Shown: positions 1 to 6,889, numbered from the stretch's first letter. The stretch is DNA of 7,630 nucleotides from Lachnospiraceae bacterium (GCA_009774585.1 VSOA01000186.1:1-7630), one strand, 5' to 3'. Program-made: numbers and translations. Notes: a model not told the origin generated them from the letters alone.

Positions 1-1995
1 GGAGCACAGATGGTCTGGGTGAGCGAATCATTTGCGGACAGTATTGCTCCTGCGGCGCATACAAGCGTTTATGATACCGGTAAATCCGGAGGGATTTTTT
101 GCGCAGACATCTATTTCCCGAGCGAATGGAATGCGGAAGAACAGATGAACAATTTGCTTGCAGAATTAGGAGAGGAATCCGGAATCTATGAACTTCCGAT
201 CAAAACCAATCCGTCCTGTGGATTAGGGCTGTCTGACGGTGAAATAGATATCAGCTTTATTCTGGCGGCAGTCATGCTGCTCGGAATCATCGTCTTTGTA
301 GGATATCTTATCATCTATAATATGTTTTCTATTTCGGTGGCTCAGGATGTACAGTTCTTTGGGCTGCTGCGTACCATCGGCGCAAGCGGCAGACAGATTA
401 GAGGCATTGTCAAAAAGCAGGCTTTTCGTCTTGCGTTAATAGGGCTGCCGTTCGGTCTGGCCGTCGGATATCTGGTCGGTTGGCTGCTTCTGCCATATAC
501 CTTGACAGAGATTAATATTGACACAACGGGAATTTACAGAATTAATCCGTTTGTTTTAACCGGAGCCGTTCTTTTTTCCATGCTGACTGTATACATCAGC
601 AGCTTGAGACCTTGTAGATATGCGGCGCATATTTCAGCAATTGAGGCGGTTGCATATGTAGAAAGCGACAATGATGTAAGAATAAAGCCGAAGAAGAGCC
701 GAAGAACTACATTGTTTACCATGGCAATCAGTAACTTGAGAAGAGGAAGAAGAAAGGCGGTTCTTGTCATCGTATCGTTGTCACTGGGCATGATTTTGCT
801 AAATACGACTTATACGGCGGTGACAGGATTTGATTTGGAGACTTATCTCAATATGTATGCCGTGGCGGATTTCTGCGTGTCAGATTACACAATTTTAAAT
901 ACAGGTATGCCGGGTAATCAGAATCTCAACGGAATCAGCGAGGAATTGATGCGGGAAATAGAGAACAGACCGGGACTGGAAGACAGAACATATATATATG
1001 CGAGGAGTATTATGCAGCAGATTCCGGACGAAGTCATAGAACGGGTTTTACAACAAAGGACGTCCGATACGGTAGTGGCTTCCATGGAGGATTCGGAAAA
1101 TACAATGGCTCAGTGCCGTATGACCGGGGCTATCGTATATGGGATAGACGAATTGGCACTGCGGCTTGTGACGATTACAAAGGGTGAGGTGGATAAGGAA
1201 CTTTGGGAAACAGGGAAAGGCGTGATTATAGACGATTTCTATTATCACGGAACAGATCCGGAGAGCGATTCGCCTCTATATCAGGTTGGGGATGAAATTA
1301 TCCTTACAGATGAAAAAGGTGTCAGTCATACCTATCAGGTTATGGCGGCAGGCAGCATTGAGGGCGATGTAAGTACGCATTTCTCACTCGATTTGGGGTT
1401 GAGCGTCATACTTCCCATGGAGAGTTACCGTGAAGTATATGGCGAGACACAGCCGATGACTGCAGTCTTTAACATAGCGGATGAACATAGGGAAGCGGCT
1501 GAGGAATGGATGGAAGATTACAGCGCAAATGTGGAGAAAAATTTGGATTATATCTCATACCGGACCTATGAAAAGGAATATCGGGAAAGCAAAGCGACAT
1601 ATACCATTATCGGCAGTGTACTGGGAGTGATTCTGGCGTTAATTGGGCTGCTGAATTTCATCAATGTGACGGTTACTTCTTTATTGGCAAGACAAAAGGA
1701 AATGGCGGTACTTGGCGCGGCGGGTATGACGCAGAAGCAGATGAAGCGGATGCTTGCATGGGAAGGAATCGCTTATATCGGTGCGGCGGTTTTCACTACG
1801 GCAACTTTCGGAACAGGGATCGGGTATTTTATCTGTGAGATGCTGGTCGGGCATATGTGGGCGTTCCGTTATCATTTCACATTGCTTCCGGTGATGCTTA
1901 TTTTGCCGTTTATGATGGCAGCAGCAGTGTTTGTGCCGCTTGCGTACTATCGGAAGATGAACCGGAAAAGTATTGTAGAGAGGCTGCGGACATAA
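1..1995 (+). CDS. FtsX-family ABC transporter permease (5' partial)
   Basis: Membrane subunit of an ABC transporter of the FtsX/MacB type, missing its N-terminus. The frame is open from base 1 (GGA GCA CAG), so the ATG at base 10 is probably internal. Counting from that Met, three hydrophobic segments lie at about 82-104, 139-161 and 181-198. Between the first two sits the FtsX coupling motif LLRTIGASGRQI (119-130). A fourth segment (about 249-266) follows a basic stretch with SNLRRGRRK. Residues about 275-525 form a large polar, presumably extracytoplasmic domain. A second FtsX unit follows, with segments at about 532-553, 587-610 and 624-646 and a matching coupling loop, EMAVLGAAGMTQKQMKRM. 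Two FtsX repeats suggest a full-length protein with one missing N-terminal segment. The stop is TAA, 69 bases before the ATPase gene, its likely partner. Substrate cannot be told from sequence; related clostridial systems are often tied to peptide export or antimicrobial-peptide response (inference). Confidence 0.9.
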   Translation, partial: GAQMVWVSESFADSIAPAAHTSVYDTGKSGGIFCADIYFPSEWNAEEQMNNLLAELGEESGIYELPIKTNPSCGLGLSDGEIDISFILAAVMLLGIIVFVGYLIIYNMFSISVAQDVQFFGLLRTIGASGRQIRGIVKKQAFRLALIGLPFGLAVGYLVGWLLLPYTLTEINIDTTGIYRINPFVLTGAVLFSMLTVYISSLRPCRYAAHISAIEAVAYVESDNDVRIKPKKSRRTTLFTMAISNLRRGRRKAVLVIVSLSLGMILLNTTYTAVTGFDLETYLNMYAVADFCVSDYTILNTGMPGNQNLNGISEELMREIENRPGLEDRTYIYARSIMQQIPDEVIERVLQQRTSDTVVASMEDSENTMAQCRMTGAIVYGIDELALRLVTITKGEVDKELWETGKGVIIDDFYYHGTDPESDSPLYQVGDEIILTDEKGVSHTYQVMAAGSIEGDVSTHFSLDLGLSVILPMESYREVYGETQPMTAVFNIADEHREAAEEWMEDYSANVEKNLDYISYRTYEKEYRESKATYTIIGSVLGVILALIGLLNFINVTVTSLLARQKEMAVLGAAGMTQKQMKRMLAWEGIAYIGAAVFTTATFGTGIGYFICEMLVGHMWAFRYHFTLLPVMLILPFMMAAAVFVPLAYYRKMNRKSIVERLRT

Positions 1996-2047
1996 GCGGA
2001 GTTGCTTTGAGAATTCAGAGTTCAAAGAGAGCGGGTAAGATTGACAT

Positions 2048-2055
2048 GGAAGGAG
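2048..2055 (+). promoter_or_regulatory. Ribosome binding site of the ABC ATPase gene
   Basis: GGAAGGAG lies 9 bases before ATG 2065. It decides the start, because the alternative in-frame TTG 2041 lies upstream of it. Confidence 0.8.
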
Positions 2056-2064
2056 TATGCTGAC

Positions 2065-2730
2065 ATGAGCATTTTGCAGACAATAGATTTGAAAAAATAT
2101 TACGGGGAAGAATCGAACGTTATCCGTGCGTTGGACGGGGTGAACTTCAGTGTTGAGCAGGGAGAGTTTGTGGCGGTTGTGGGCACTTCCGGCAGCGGCA
2201 AATCTACGCTGCTTCATATGATGGGTGGTCTGGATAGGCCGACGTCGGGCAGCGTCATCGTGCGTGGCGATGAACTGGCGAAGAAGAATGAAGAGGAACT
2301 GACTGTTTTTCGACGCAGGAATATCGGATTTGTCTTTCAGAATTATAATCTGGTGCCGATTTTGAATGTATATGAGAATATTGTTCTGCCCGTGGAACTG
2401 GACGGCGATAAAGCTGACGAGAAATATCTGGATGAGATTGTTCATATGCTGGCGTTATCAGATAAGCTTAACAGTATGCCGAATCACCTGTCCGGCGGAC
2501 AGCAGCAGCGCGTCGCAATTGCCCGCGCGCTCATCACGAAACCCGCCATTCTGCTGGCTGATGAGCCGACCGGTAATCTGGACAGCAAGACGAGCGCGGA
2601 TGTGCTCGGACTTTTGAAACGTACCGGCAGCAAATTTCACCAGACTATTGTTATGATTACGCATAATAATGAAATCGCGCAGCTTGCCGACCGTATTGTA
2701 CGGATTGAAGATGGAAAGATTGTTGCCTGA
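2065..2730 (+). CDS. ABC transporter ATP-binding protein (MacB/LolD-like)
   Basis: Cytoplasmic ATPase that would power the permease encoded just upstream. The 221-residue length is usual for the LolD/MacB ATPase group. All nucleotide-binding motifs are intact: Walker A GTSGSGKST (40-48), Q-loop Q92 in FQNYNLVP, signature LSGGQ (142-146), Walker B ILLADEP with catalytic E167, D-loop NLD (171-173) and switch His200 in ITHN. FQNYNLVPILNVYEN and LADEPTGNLDSKT are typical of the FtsX-partner subfamily. The start is ATG 2065, 9 bases after a strong GGAAGGAG (2048-2055). A TTG at 2041 is in frame but lies before that ribosome site and adds residues foreign to the family. The 69-base gap after the permease shows no clear promoter, so the two are probably co-transcribed. 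In many relatives the ATPase gene comes first, so the order here is reversed. Specific substrate unknown. Confidence 0.95.
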   Translation: MSILQTIDLKKYYGEESNVIRALDGVNFSVEQGEFVAVVGTSGSGKSTLLHMMGGLDRPTSGSVIVRGDELAKKNEEELTVFRRRNIGFVFQNYNLVPILNVYENIVLPVELDGDKADEKYLDEIVHMLALSDKLNSMPNHLSGGQQQRVAIARALITKPAILLADEPTGNLDSKTSADVLGLLKRTGSKFHQTIVMITHNNEIAQLADRIVRIEDGKIVA

Positions 2731-2736
2731 TTCTGG

Positions 2737-2772
2737 AATTTTTTTCGCATTTATGATAATATGAAAAAAATT
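2737..2772 (+). terminator. A/T-rich hairpin after the ABC ATPase gene, possible weak terminator
   Basis: Arms 2737-2750 and 2759-2772 pair over 14 positions with one mismatch (C2748/A2761) and one G-U pair. The core is seven T facing seven A. The loop is TTATGATA (2751-2758). The stem has only one G-C pair and is not followed by a T run beyond its own arm, so termination would be weak on the + strand. The loop and right arm also contain a -10-like GATAAT (2755-2760) without a convincing -35, so the element might instead lie at a promoter for the next gene. It is the only structured element in the 64-base gap before the PH-like gene. Confidence 0.4.
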
Positions 2773-2794
2773 GATGTGAAAGGATGAGAAGGAA

Positions 2795-3181
2795 ATGAAA
2801 TTGACACCGAAAGATGTAGAAAAGTGGGAGTCTTCGCTGAAAGAGATAGAGTTTATGAGCGCTGATGACCATATTGTTGAGCACACAAAAGGAGATCTGT
2901 GGGAGATGATGTCGCAGGTCAGAGGGAACTATTTCTTTACGAATGAGAAGTTTATCTTCGTTGGCGGTTTGTTGGGAACCAGTAATTTTGCTGTTAAGTA
3001 CAGCGATATTAAGGAACTCAAAAAGGTCAATGTAGGTGGTTTGATTCCTATTATTCCCACGGGAATCAAAGTTATCTGCCAGAATCCTGAGAACGGCAAG
3101 ACCGTGAAGCATAAATGCTCTGTAATGAAGAGAAAAGACTGGATTGAGTATTTGAGCGGAAAAGCCGGACTTCCACTATGA
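2795..3181 (+). CDS. Small PH/GRAM-like domain protein, function unknown
   Basis: A 128-residue soluble protein with no signal peptide or membrane segment. The N-terminal part (1-35) is charged and helical-looking. Residues about 38-110 alternate short hydrophobic strands in the pattern of bacterial PH or GRAM-like domains: GNYFFTNEKFIFVGG, then KYSDIKELKKV, then GIKVICQNPENGK, ending in an aromatic, basic helix (KRKDWIEYLSG). The phrase 'Y-F-x-T-N-E-K-hydrophobic' followed by 'Y-x-D-I-K-x-hydrophobic' is the hallmark of this fold. Such domains bind lipids, peptides or other proteins, but nothing here shows which. The start is ATG 2795, with AAAGGA at 2779-2784, 10 bases upstream. It lies 64 bases after the ABC ATPase gene, with an A/T hairpin between, so co-transcription is possible but unproven. 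The gene ends about 80 bases before the ileS promoter. Family assignment rests on pattern only. Confidence 0.8.
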   Translation: MKLTPKDVEKWESSLKEIEFMSADDHIVEHTKGDLWEMMSQVRGNYFFTNEKFIFVGGLLGTSNFAVKYSDIKELKKVNVGGLIPIIPTGIKVICQNPENGKTVKHKCSVMKRKDWIEYLSGKAGLPL

Positions 3182-3214
3182 TGATTTAACAAGGGACATT
3201 ATCAAGGCAGGAAA

Positions 3215-3228
3215 CTGGTTTGAACCAG
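3215..3228. other. Short perfect palindrome in the intergenic region
   Basis: CTGGTT and AACCAG flank TG, giving a 14-base near-perfect dyad (as RNA, a 5 bp stem with a TTGA loop). It lies 34 bases after the PH-like gene stop and about 34 bases before the ileS -35 box. No T run follows, so it is not a standard terminator. It could be a protein-binding operator or chance. Confidence 0.3.
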
Positions 3229-3261
3229 ATAAAAGCAGCAGATAAAATATCAGGAACCATC

Positions 3262-3291
3262 TTGACAATAGCAAGTAAGATGTAATATAAA
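3262..3291 (+). promoter_or_regulatory. Promoter of the ileS T-box transcript
   Basis: A perfect sigma-A -35 box TTGACA (3262-3267) is followed by TATAAA (3286-3291) with an 18-base spacer. An alternative -10, TAATAT (3283-3288), would leave a 15-base spacer and sits next to TG at 3281-3282. Transcription would start near 3297-3300, immediately before the first T-box stem, which supports the call. Confidence 0.75.
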
Positions 3292-3523
3292 ATATAAGTA
3301 AGAACAGAGACAGACGTTGAAGAAGACAGTAGCTGATTTCTCAAAGGCCCAGCGAGCCGGTGATGGTGAAAGACCGGTGTGAGTAGGAAATGAGTGAAAA
3401 TCACTTCTGAGTTTCAGACCGAACCTTGTATATAAAACAGTAGGCTCTGACGGCATCCCGCCGTTACCGGGATCCGTATCGTCACGTACAATTTTGTTTG
3501 CAGGAGTGACGGCACGTCGTAAT

Positions 3524-3555
3524 AGGTGGTAACACGAGAAATTTGACCTCGTCCT
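3524..3555 (+). promoter_or_regulatory. T-box antiterminator
   Basis: AGG (3524-3526) pairs with CCT (3553-3555). The 7-base bulge TGGTAAC (3527-3533) binds the uncharged tRNA acceptor end. ACGAG (3534-3538) pairs with CTCGT (3548-3552). The 3' strand uses bases 3548-3554, which also form the left arm of the terminator, so the two structures exclude each other. This is the standard T-box arrangement, read directly from the sequence. Confidence 0.92.
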
Positions 3556-3576
3556 TTTACGGGACGGGGTCTTTTT
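3545..3576 (+). terminator. Rho-independent terminator of the T-box leader
   Basis: GACCTCGTCC (3545-3554) pairs with GGACGGGGTC (3562-3571) over 10 bp with one G-U pair. The loop is TTTTACG, and TTTTT follows at 3572-3576. It should stop transcription when tRNA-Ile is charged and the antiterminator cannot form. Confidence 0.95.
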
Positions 3577-3597
3577 ACGTGTGATAGGAAATTGTTT

Positions 3598-3644
3598 TTT
3601 CGAGTTCGCGGAGCGAATCTCGCAAAGTTAATTCCGAAGGAATT
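3598..3644 (+). repeat. Double-hairpin direct repeat, copy 1
   Basis: First of two identical 47-base copies, starting 66 bases apart. It holds two stem-loops. The first pairs CGAGTTCGC (3601-3609) with GCGAA-T-CTCG (3613-3622) around a GGA loop, with one bulged T. The second pairs AATTCC (3630-3635) with GGAATT (3639-3644) around GAA. After this copy only, GCGGGA (3645-3650) can also pair with TCTCGC (3618-3623), making an alternative outer stem that competes with hairpin 1 and is followed a few bases later by TTTTT (3657-3661). It is non-coding, between the T-box terminator and ileS. It resembles dispersed palindromic intergenic repeats, but genome-wide copy number is unknown. Confidence 0.9.
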
Positions 3645-3663
3645 GCGGGACAAGGCTTTTTAG

Positions 3664-3710
3664 TTTCGAGTTCGCGGAGCGAATCTCGCAAAGTTAATTC
3701 CGAAGGAATT
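3664..3710 (+). repeat. Double-hairpin direct repeat, copy 2
   Basis: Identical to 3598-3644 over 47 bases, including the leading TTT. Its second hairpin (AATTCC 3696-3701, GGAATT 3705-3710) ends only 10 bases before the ileS ribosome site AAAGGAG, so the folded repeat would lie right beside the translation start region. The 19-base spacer between copies (3645-3663) contains a T run at its end. Exact identity points to a recent duplication or strong constraint. Confidence 0.9.
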
Positions 3711-3720
3711 TACTTATAGG

Positions 3721-3727
3721 AAAGGAG
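3721..3727 (+). promoter_or_regulatory. Ribosome binding site of ileS
   Basis: AAAGGAG lies 6 bases before ATG 3734, and 10 bases after the second repeat hairpin. Confidence 0.85.
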
Positions 3728-3733
3728 CAAATC

Positions 3734-6700
3734 ATGTATCAAAAAGTTGACACAAGTCTTAATTTTGTGGACAGAGAGAAGGAAGTCTGCCAATTCTGGA
3801 AAGACAATGGTATTTTTCAGAAAAGCATGGATTCCCGAAAGGAGGGGGAGACATACACATTCTATGACGGACCGCCGACGGCGAACGGTAAGCCGCATAT
3901 CGGGCATGTACTGACCCGTGTCATCAAGGATATGATTCCCAGATACCGTACTATGAAAGGGTATATGGTTCCACGTAAGGCAGGATGGGATACGCATGGT
4001 CTGCCGGTAGAGTTAGAGGTAGAGAAGCTTCTTGGATTGGACGGCAAAGAGCAGATTGAAGAATACGGACTAGACCCTTTTATTAGTAAATGTAAGGAGT
4101 CTGTTTGGAAATATAAGGGTATGTGGGAGGATTTCTCAGGAACAGTCGGCTTTTGGGCTGATATGGACGACCCGTATGTGACCTATCATGATGATTTTAT
4201 TGAGTCAGAATGGTGGGCGCTTAAACAGATTTGGGATAAGGGATTATTGTACAAGGGCTTTAAGATTGTGCCTTATTGCCCGCGCTGCGGTACGCCGCTG
4301 TCTTCTCACGAGGTGGCGCAGGGATACAAAGCGGTTAAGGAGCGTTCCGCGGTGGTGCGCTTTAAAGTGGTAGGTGAGGATGCTTATTTCCTTGCATGGA
4401 CGACCACGCCGTGGACGCTTCCTTCCAACGTAGCGCTTTGTGTGAACCCGAATGAGACGTATGTCAAAGTAAAAGCGGCGGACGGCTATACCTATTATAT
4501 GGCACAGGCGCTTTTGGACAATGTATTAGGAAAATTGTCTGAGAATGACAATCCGGCTTATGAAGTATTAGAGACTTATGTAGGAACAGACTTAGAATAT
4601 AAAGAATACGAGCCTCTTTTTACCTGTGCAGGAGAATCAGCGGCAAAACAGAAAAAGAAAGCGCATTTTGTGACCTGTGATAACTATGTTACCATGACGG
4701 ACGGTACAGGCATCGTTCATATTGCGCCGGCTTTCGGTGAGGATGACGCGCAGGTGGGACGCAGATACGATCTGCCTTTCGTTCAGTTTGTGGACGGCAA
4801 GGGCGAAATGACGCAGGAGACGCCCTATGCCGGTATGTTTGTGAAGAAAGCAGACCCGGAAATCCTGAAGGACTTGGATAAAGAGGGCAAATTGTTCGAC
4901 GCGCCGAAGTTCGAGCATGATTACCCGTTCTGCTGGCGATGCGATACGCCGCTGATCTACTATGCGCGTGAGTCATGGTTTATCAAGATGACGGCGGTGC
5001 GTGATGATTTGGTGCGCAACAATAAGACGGTCAACTGGATTCCGGAATCAATCGGCGGGGGACGTTTCGGCAACTGGCTGGAGAATATTCAGGACTGGGG
5101 TATTTCCCGTAACCGTTACTGGGGTACACCTTTAAATGTATGGGAATGCGCGGAGTGCGGACACATGGAGTCTGTCGGTTCCCGCGAGGAACTTGAGAAA
5201 CTGTCTGGCAATCCGGAGGCGAAGACCGTGGAACTGCACAGACCTTATATCGACGAGATTACGATTACCTGCCCGGACTGCGGCAAGACTATGAAGCGCG
5301 TTCCGGAAGTGATTGACTGCTGGTTTGATTCAGGCGCAATGCCTTTTGCACAGCATCATTATCCTTTTGAGAATAAAGAGTTGTTTGAAGAGCAGTTCCC
5401 GGCACAGTTTATTTCTGAGGCGGTGGACCAGACCCGCGGATGGTTCTATTCTTTGATGGCGGAATCTACGCTGCTGTTCAACTGTGCGCCTTTTGAAAAT
5501 GTCATCGTCTTAGGACACGTGCAGGACGAAAACGGACAGAAGATGAGTAAGAGTAAGGGTAATGCTGTAGATCCGTTCGAGGCGCTTGAGACTTATGGCG
5601 CAGATGCAATCCGCTGGTATTTCTATATTAATTCCGCGCCTTGGCTGCCGAACAGATTTCATGGCAAGGCAGTGCAGGAGGGACAACGTAAGTTCTTAGG
5701 TACTTTGTGGAATACCTATGCATTCTTTGTGCTGTATGCGAATATCGATAATTTCGACGCGACGAAGTACAGTCTGGAATATGATAAACTTCCGGTTATG
5801 GATAAATGGCTTTTGTCCAAGCTGAACACTGTGGTTAAGGAAGTGGACGAGGATCTGGACAACTACAGGATTCCGGAGGCGGCCCGCGTACTGGATGAGT
5901 TCGTAGACGAGATGAGTAACTGGTATGTCAGAAGAAGCCGCGAACGTTTCTGGGCAAAGGGAATGGAACAAGATAAGATTAATGCATATATGACGCTGTA
6001 TACAGCTCTTGTAACGATCAGTAAATGTGCAGCGCCGATGATTCCTTTCATGACAGAAGAAATTTATTTAAACCTCGTAAAAAGTATAGATGCGGACGCG
6101 CCGGAAAGTATTCATCTGTGCGATTTCCCGGTGGCAGATGAGAAGATGATTGACAGTAAGCTCGAGGAGGACATGGAGGAAGTTCTTAAAATTGTTGTGA
6201 TGGGACGCGCTGCGCGTAACACGGCAAATATCAAGAACCGCCAGCCTATCGGCACCATGTTTGTTAAGGCGGAGCATGAACTTAATGATTTCTATCAAGA
6301 GATTATCAAGGATGAACTGAATGTGAAGAAGATTGAGTTCAGTGATGATGTGTCTGCTTTCACAAGTTATAGTTTCAAACCGCAGCTTAAGACGGTAGGA
6401 CCTAAATATGGCAAGCAGCTCAATGCGATCAGGACATACCTAAGCGCGGTGGATGGCACCAAGGCAATGGAGGAGTTGAAAACGGCGGGTGTGCTGAAAT
6501 TCGATGCGGACGGAACAGAAGTGGCGCTGGCGGAAGAAGATCTTCTGATTGAGGTTGCGCAGAAGGATGGCTATGTGACGGAGGCTGACAACAGTGTGAC
6601 CGTCGTGCTCGATACCAATTTGTCAGAGGAACTGATTGAGGAAGGTTTTGTATACGAAGTAATCAGTAAGATTCAGACGATGCGCAAGGACGCGGACTTT

Positions 6701-6889
6701 GAGGTAATGGATCATATCAAGGTGTCTGTCTGCGATAACGATAAGGTGTCTGGAATCGTGCAGAAAAACGCGGAGGCGATTTCCGGTAAAGTACTTGCAG
6801 AAACGATTGTGACAGGCGAAACACTTACGGTATCTAAGGAATGGAATGTCAACGGAGAGAAGGTTACCATTGGTGTGGAGAAAGTGTAA
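3734..6889 (+). CDS. ileS: Isoleucyl-tRNA synthetase, type 2 (IleRS2-like)
   Basis: Class I synthetase that attaches isoleucine to tRNA-Ile in the cytoplasm and clears misactivated valine. In order: HIGH signature at 55-58 (GKPHIGHVL), GWDTHGLPVE (84-93), a zinc-type pair C182/C185 (YCPRCG), the CP1 editing domain (about 190-400) with AWTTTPWTLPSN (221-232) and GIVHIAPAFGEDD (326-338), a C400/C403 pair, SWFIKM (414-419), WGISRNRYWGTPLN (455-468), CxxC pairs at 472/475 and 513/516, KMSKS (603-607), and the helical anticodon-binding domain from about 690. Length (1051, against about 920-940 for E. coli or B. subtilis type 1), the EVEKLLG and IEEYG context, and a C-terminal extension with LSEELIEEGFVYEVISKIQ (963-981) typical of the DUF5915 region mark it as type 2. 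ATG 3734 has AAAGGAG 6 bases upstream. It is controlled by the T-box leader. Its 3' end overlaps the next gene. Confidence 0.98.
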   Translation: MYQKVDTSLNFVDREKEVCQFWKDNGIFQKSMDSRKEGETYTFYDGPPTANGKPHIGHVLTRVIKDMIPRYRTMKGYMVPRKAGWDTHGLPVELEVEKLLGLDGKEQIEEYGLDPFISKCKESVWKYKGMWEDFSGTVGFWADMDDPYVTYHDDFIESEWWALKQIWDKGLLYKGFKIVPYCPRCGTPLSSHEVAQGYKAVKERSAVVRFKVVGEDAYFLAWTTTPWTLPSNVALCVNPNETYVKVKAADGYTYYMAQALLDNVLGKLSENDNPAYEVLETYVGTDLEYKEYEPLFTCAGESAAKQKKKAHFVTCDNYVTMTDGTGIVHIAPAFGEDDAQVGRRYDLPFVQFVDGKGEMTQETPYAGMFVKKADPEILKDLDKEGKLFDAPKFEHDYPFCWRCDTPLIYYARESWFIKMTAVRDDLVRNNKTVNWIPESIGGGRFGNWLENIQDWGISRNRYWGTPLNVWECAECGHMESVGSREELEKLSGNPEAKTVELHRPYIDEITITCPDCGKTMKRVPEVIDCWFDSGAMPFAQHHYPFENKELFEEQFPAQFISEAVDQTRGWFYSLMAESTLLFNCAPFENVIVLGHVQDENGQKMSKSKGNAVDPFEALETYGADAIRWYFYINSAPWLPNRFHGKAVQEGQRKFLGTLWNTYAFFVLYANIDNFDATKYSLEYDKLPVMDKWLLSKLNTVVKEVDEDLDNYRIPEAARVLDEFVDEMSNWYVRRSRERFWAKGMEQDKINAYMTLYTALVTISKCAAPMIPFMTEEIYLNLVKSIDADAPESIHLCDFPVADEKMIDSKLEEDMEEVLKIVVMGRAARNTANIKNRQPIGTMFVKAEHELNDFYQEIIKDELNVKKIEFSDDVSAFTSYSFKPQLKTVGPKYGKQLNAIRTYLSAVDGTKAMEELKTAGVLKFDADGTEVALAEEDLLIEVAQKDGYVTEADNSVTVVLDTNLSEELIEEGFVYEVISKIQTMRKDADFEVMDHIKVSVCDNDKVSGIVQKNAEAISGKVLAETIVTGETLTVSKEWNVNGEKVTIGVEKV

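Larger units (their letters stand above)
3298..3576 (+). ncRNA. T-box riboswitch (tRNA-Ile sensing) upstream of ileS
   Basis: A cis-acting leader that reads the charging state of tRNA-Ile and controls read-through into ileS. Stem I spans about 3307-3417. It has an AGTA motif (3328-3331), an AGCGAG bulge (3351-3356), a distal hairpin with CCGGT (3357-3361) against ACCGG (3373-3377) and the loop GATGGTGAAAG, and a basal pairing AGAAG (3321-3325) with CTTCT (3404-3408). The specifier is ATC (3400-3402) followed by A, within GAAAATCACTTCTGAG, which is an isoleucine codon. Two further hairpins follow: 3451-3476 (one bulged C) and 3480-3511 (CGTCAC against GTGACG). The T-box sequence AGGTGGTAACACGAG (3524-3538) carries TGGT (3527-3530), which would pair with the ACCA end of tRNA-Ile. 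The T matches discriminator A. It ends in a terminator with five T. Specifier and downstream gene agree. Confidence 0.96.

Noticed and set aside
2005..2027. Inverted repeat CTTTGA (2005-2010) with TCAAAG (2022-2027) in the gap before the ATPase gene
   Set aside because: The stem is only 6-7 bp, A/T-rich and without a following T run. It is too weak to call a terminator or operator.
1681..2445. A 254-codon open frame on the - strand across the permease end and the ATPase
   Set aside because: It lies antisense to two well-supported genes with intact motifs. Its product is rich in His, Arg, Cys and Gln, shows no domain, and is typical of a shadow frame.
2657..3112. A 151-codon - strand frame over the PH-like gene
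   Set aside because: It has no ribosome site that I could support, and it is antisense to a gene with a good start, strong ribosome site and a recognisable fold pattern.
3414..3653. A - strand frame of 79 codons across the T-box and repeat copy 1
   Set aside because: The region is explained base by base as T-box stems, terminator and repeat; the frame is a by-product.
3598..3710. CRISPR array
   Set aside because: There are only two repeat copies with a 19-base spacer, each copy holds two separate hairpins, and there are no cas genes. It is not an array.
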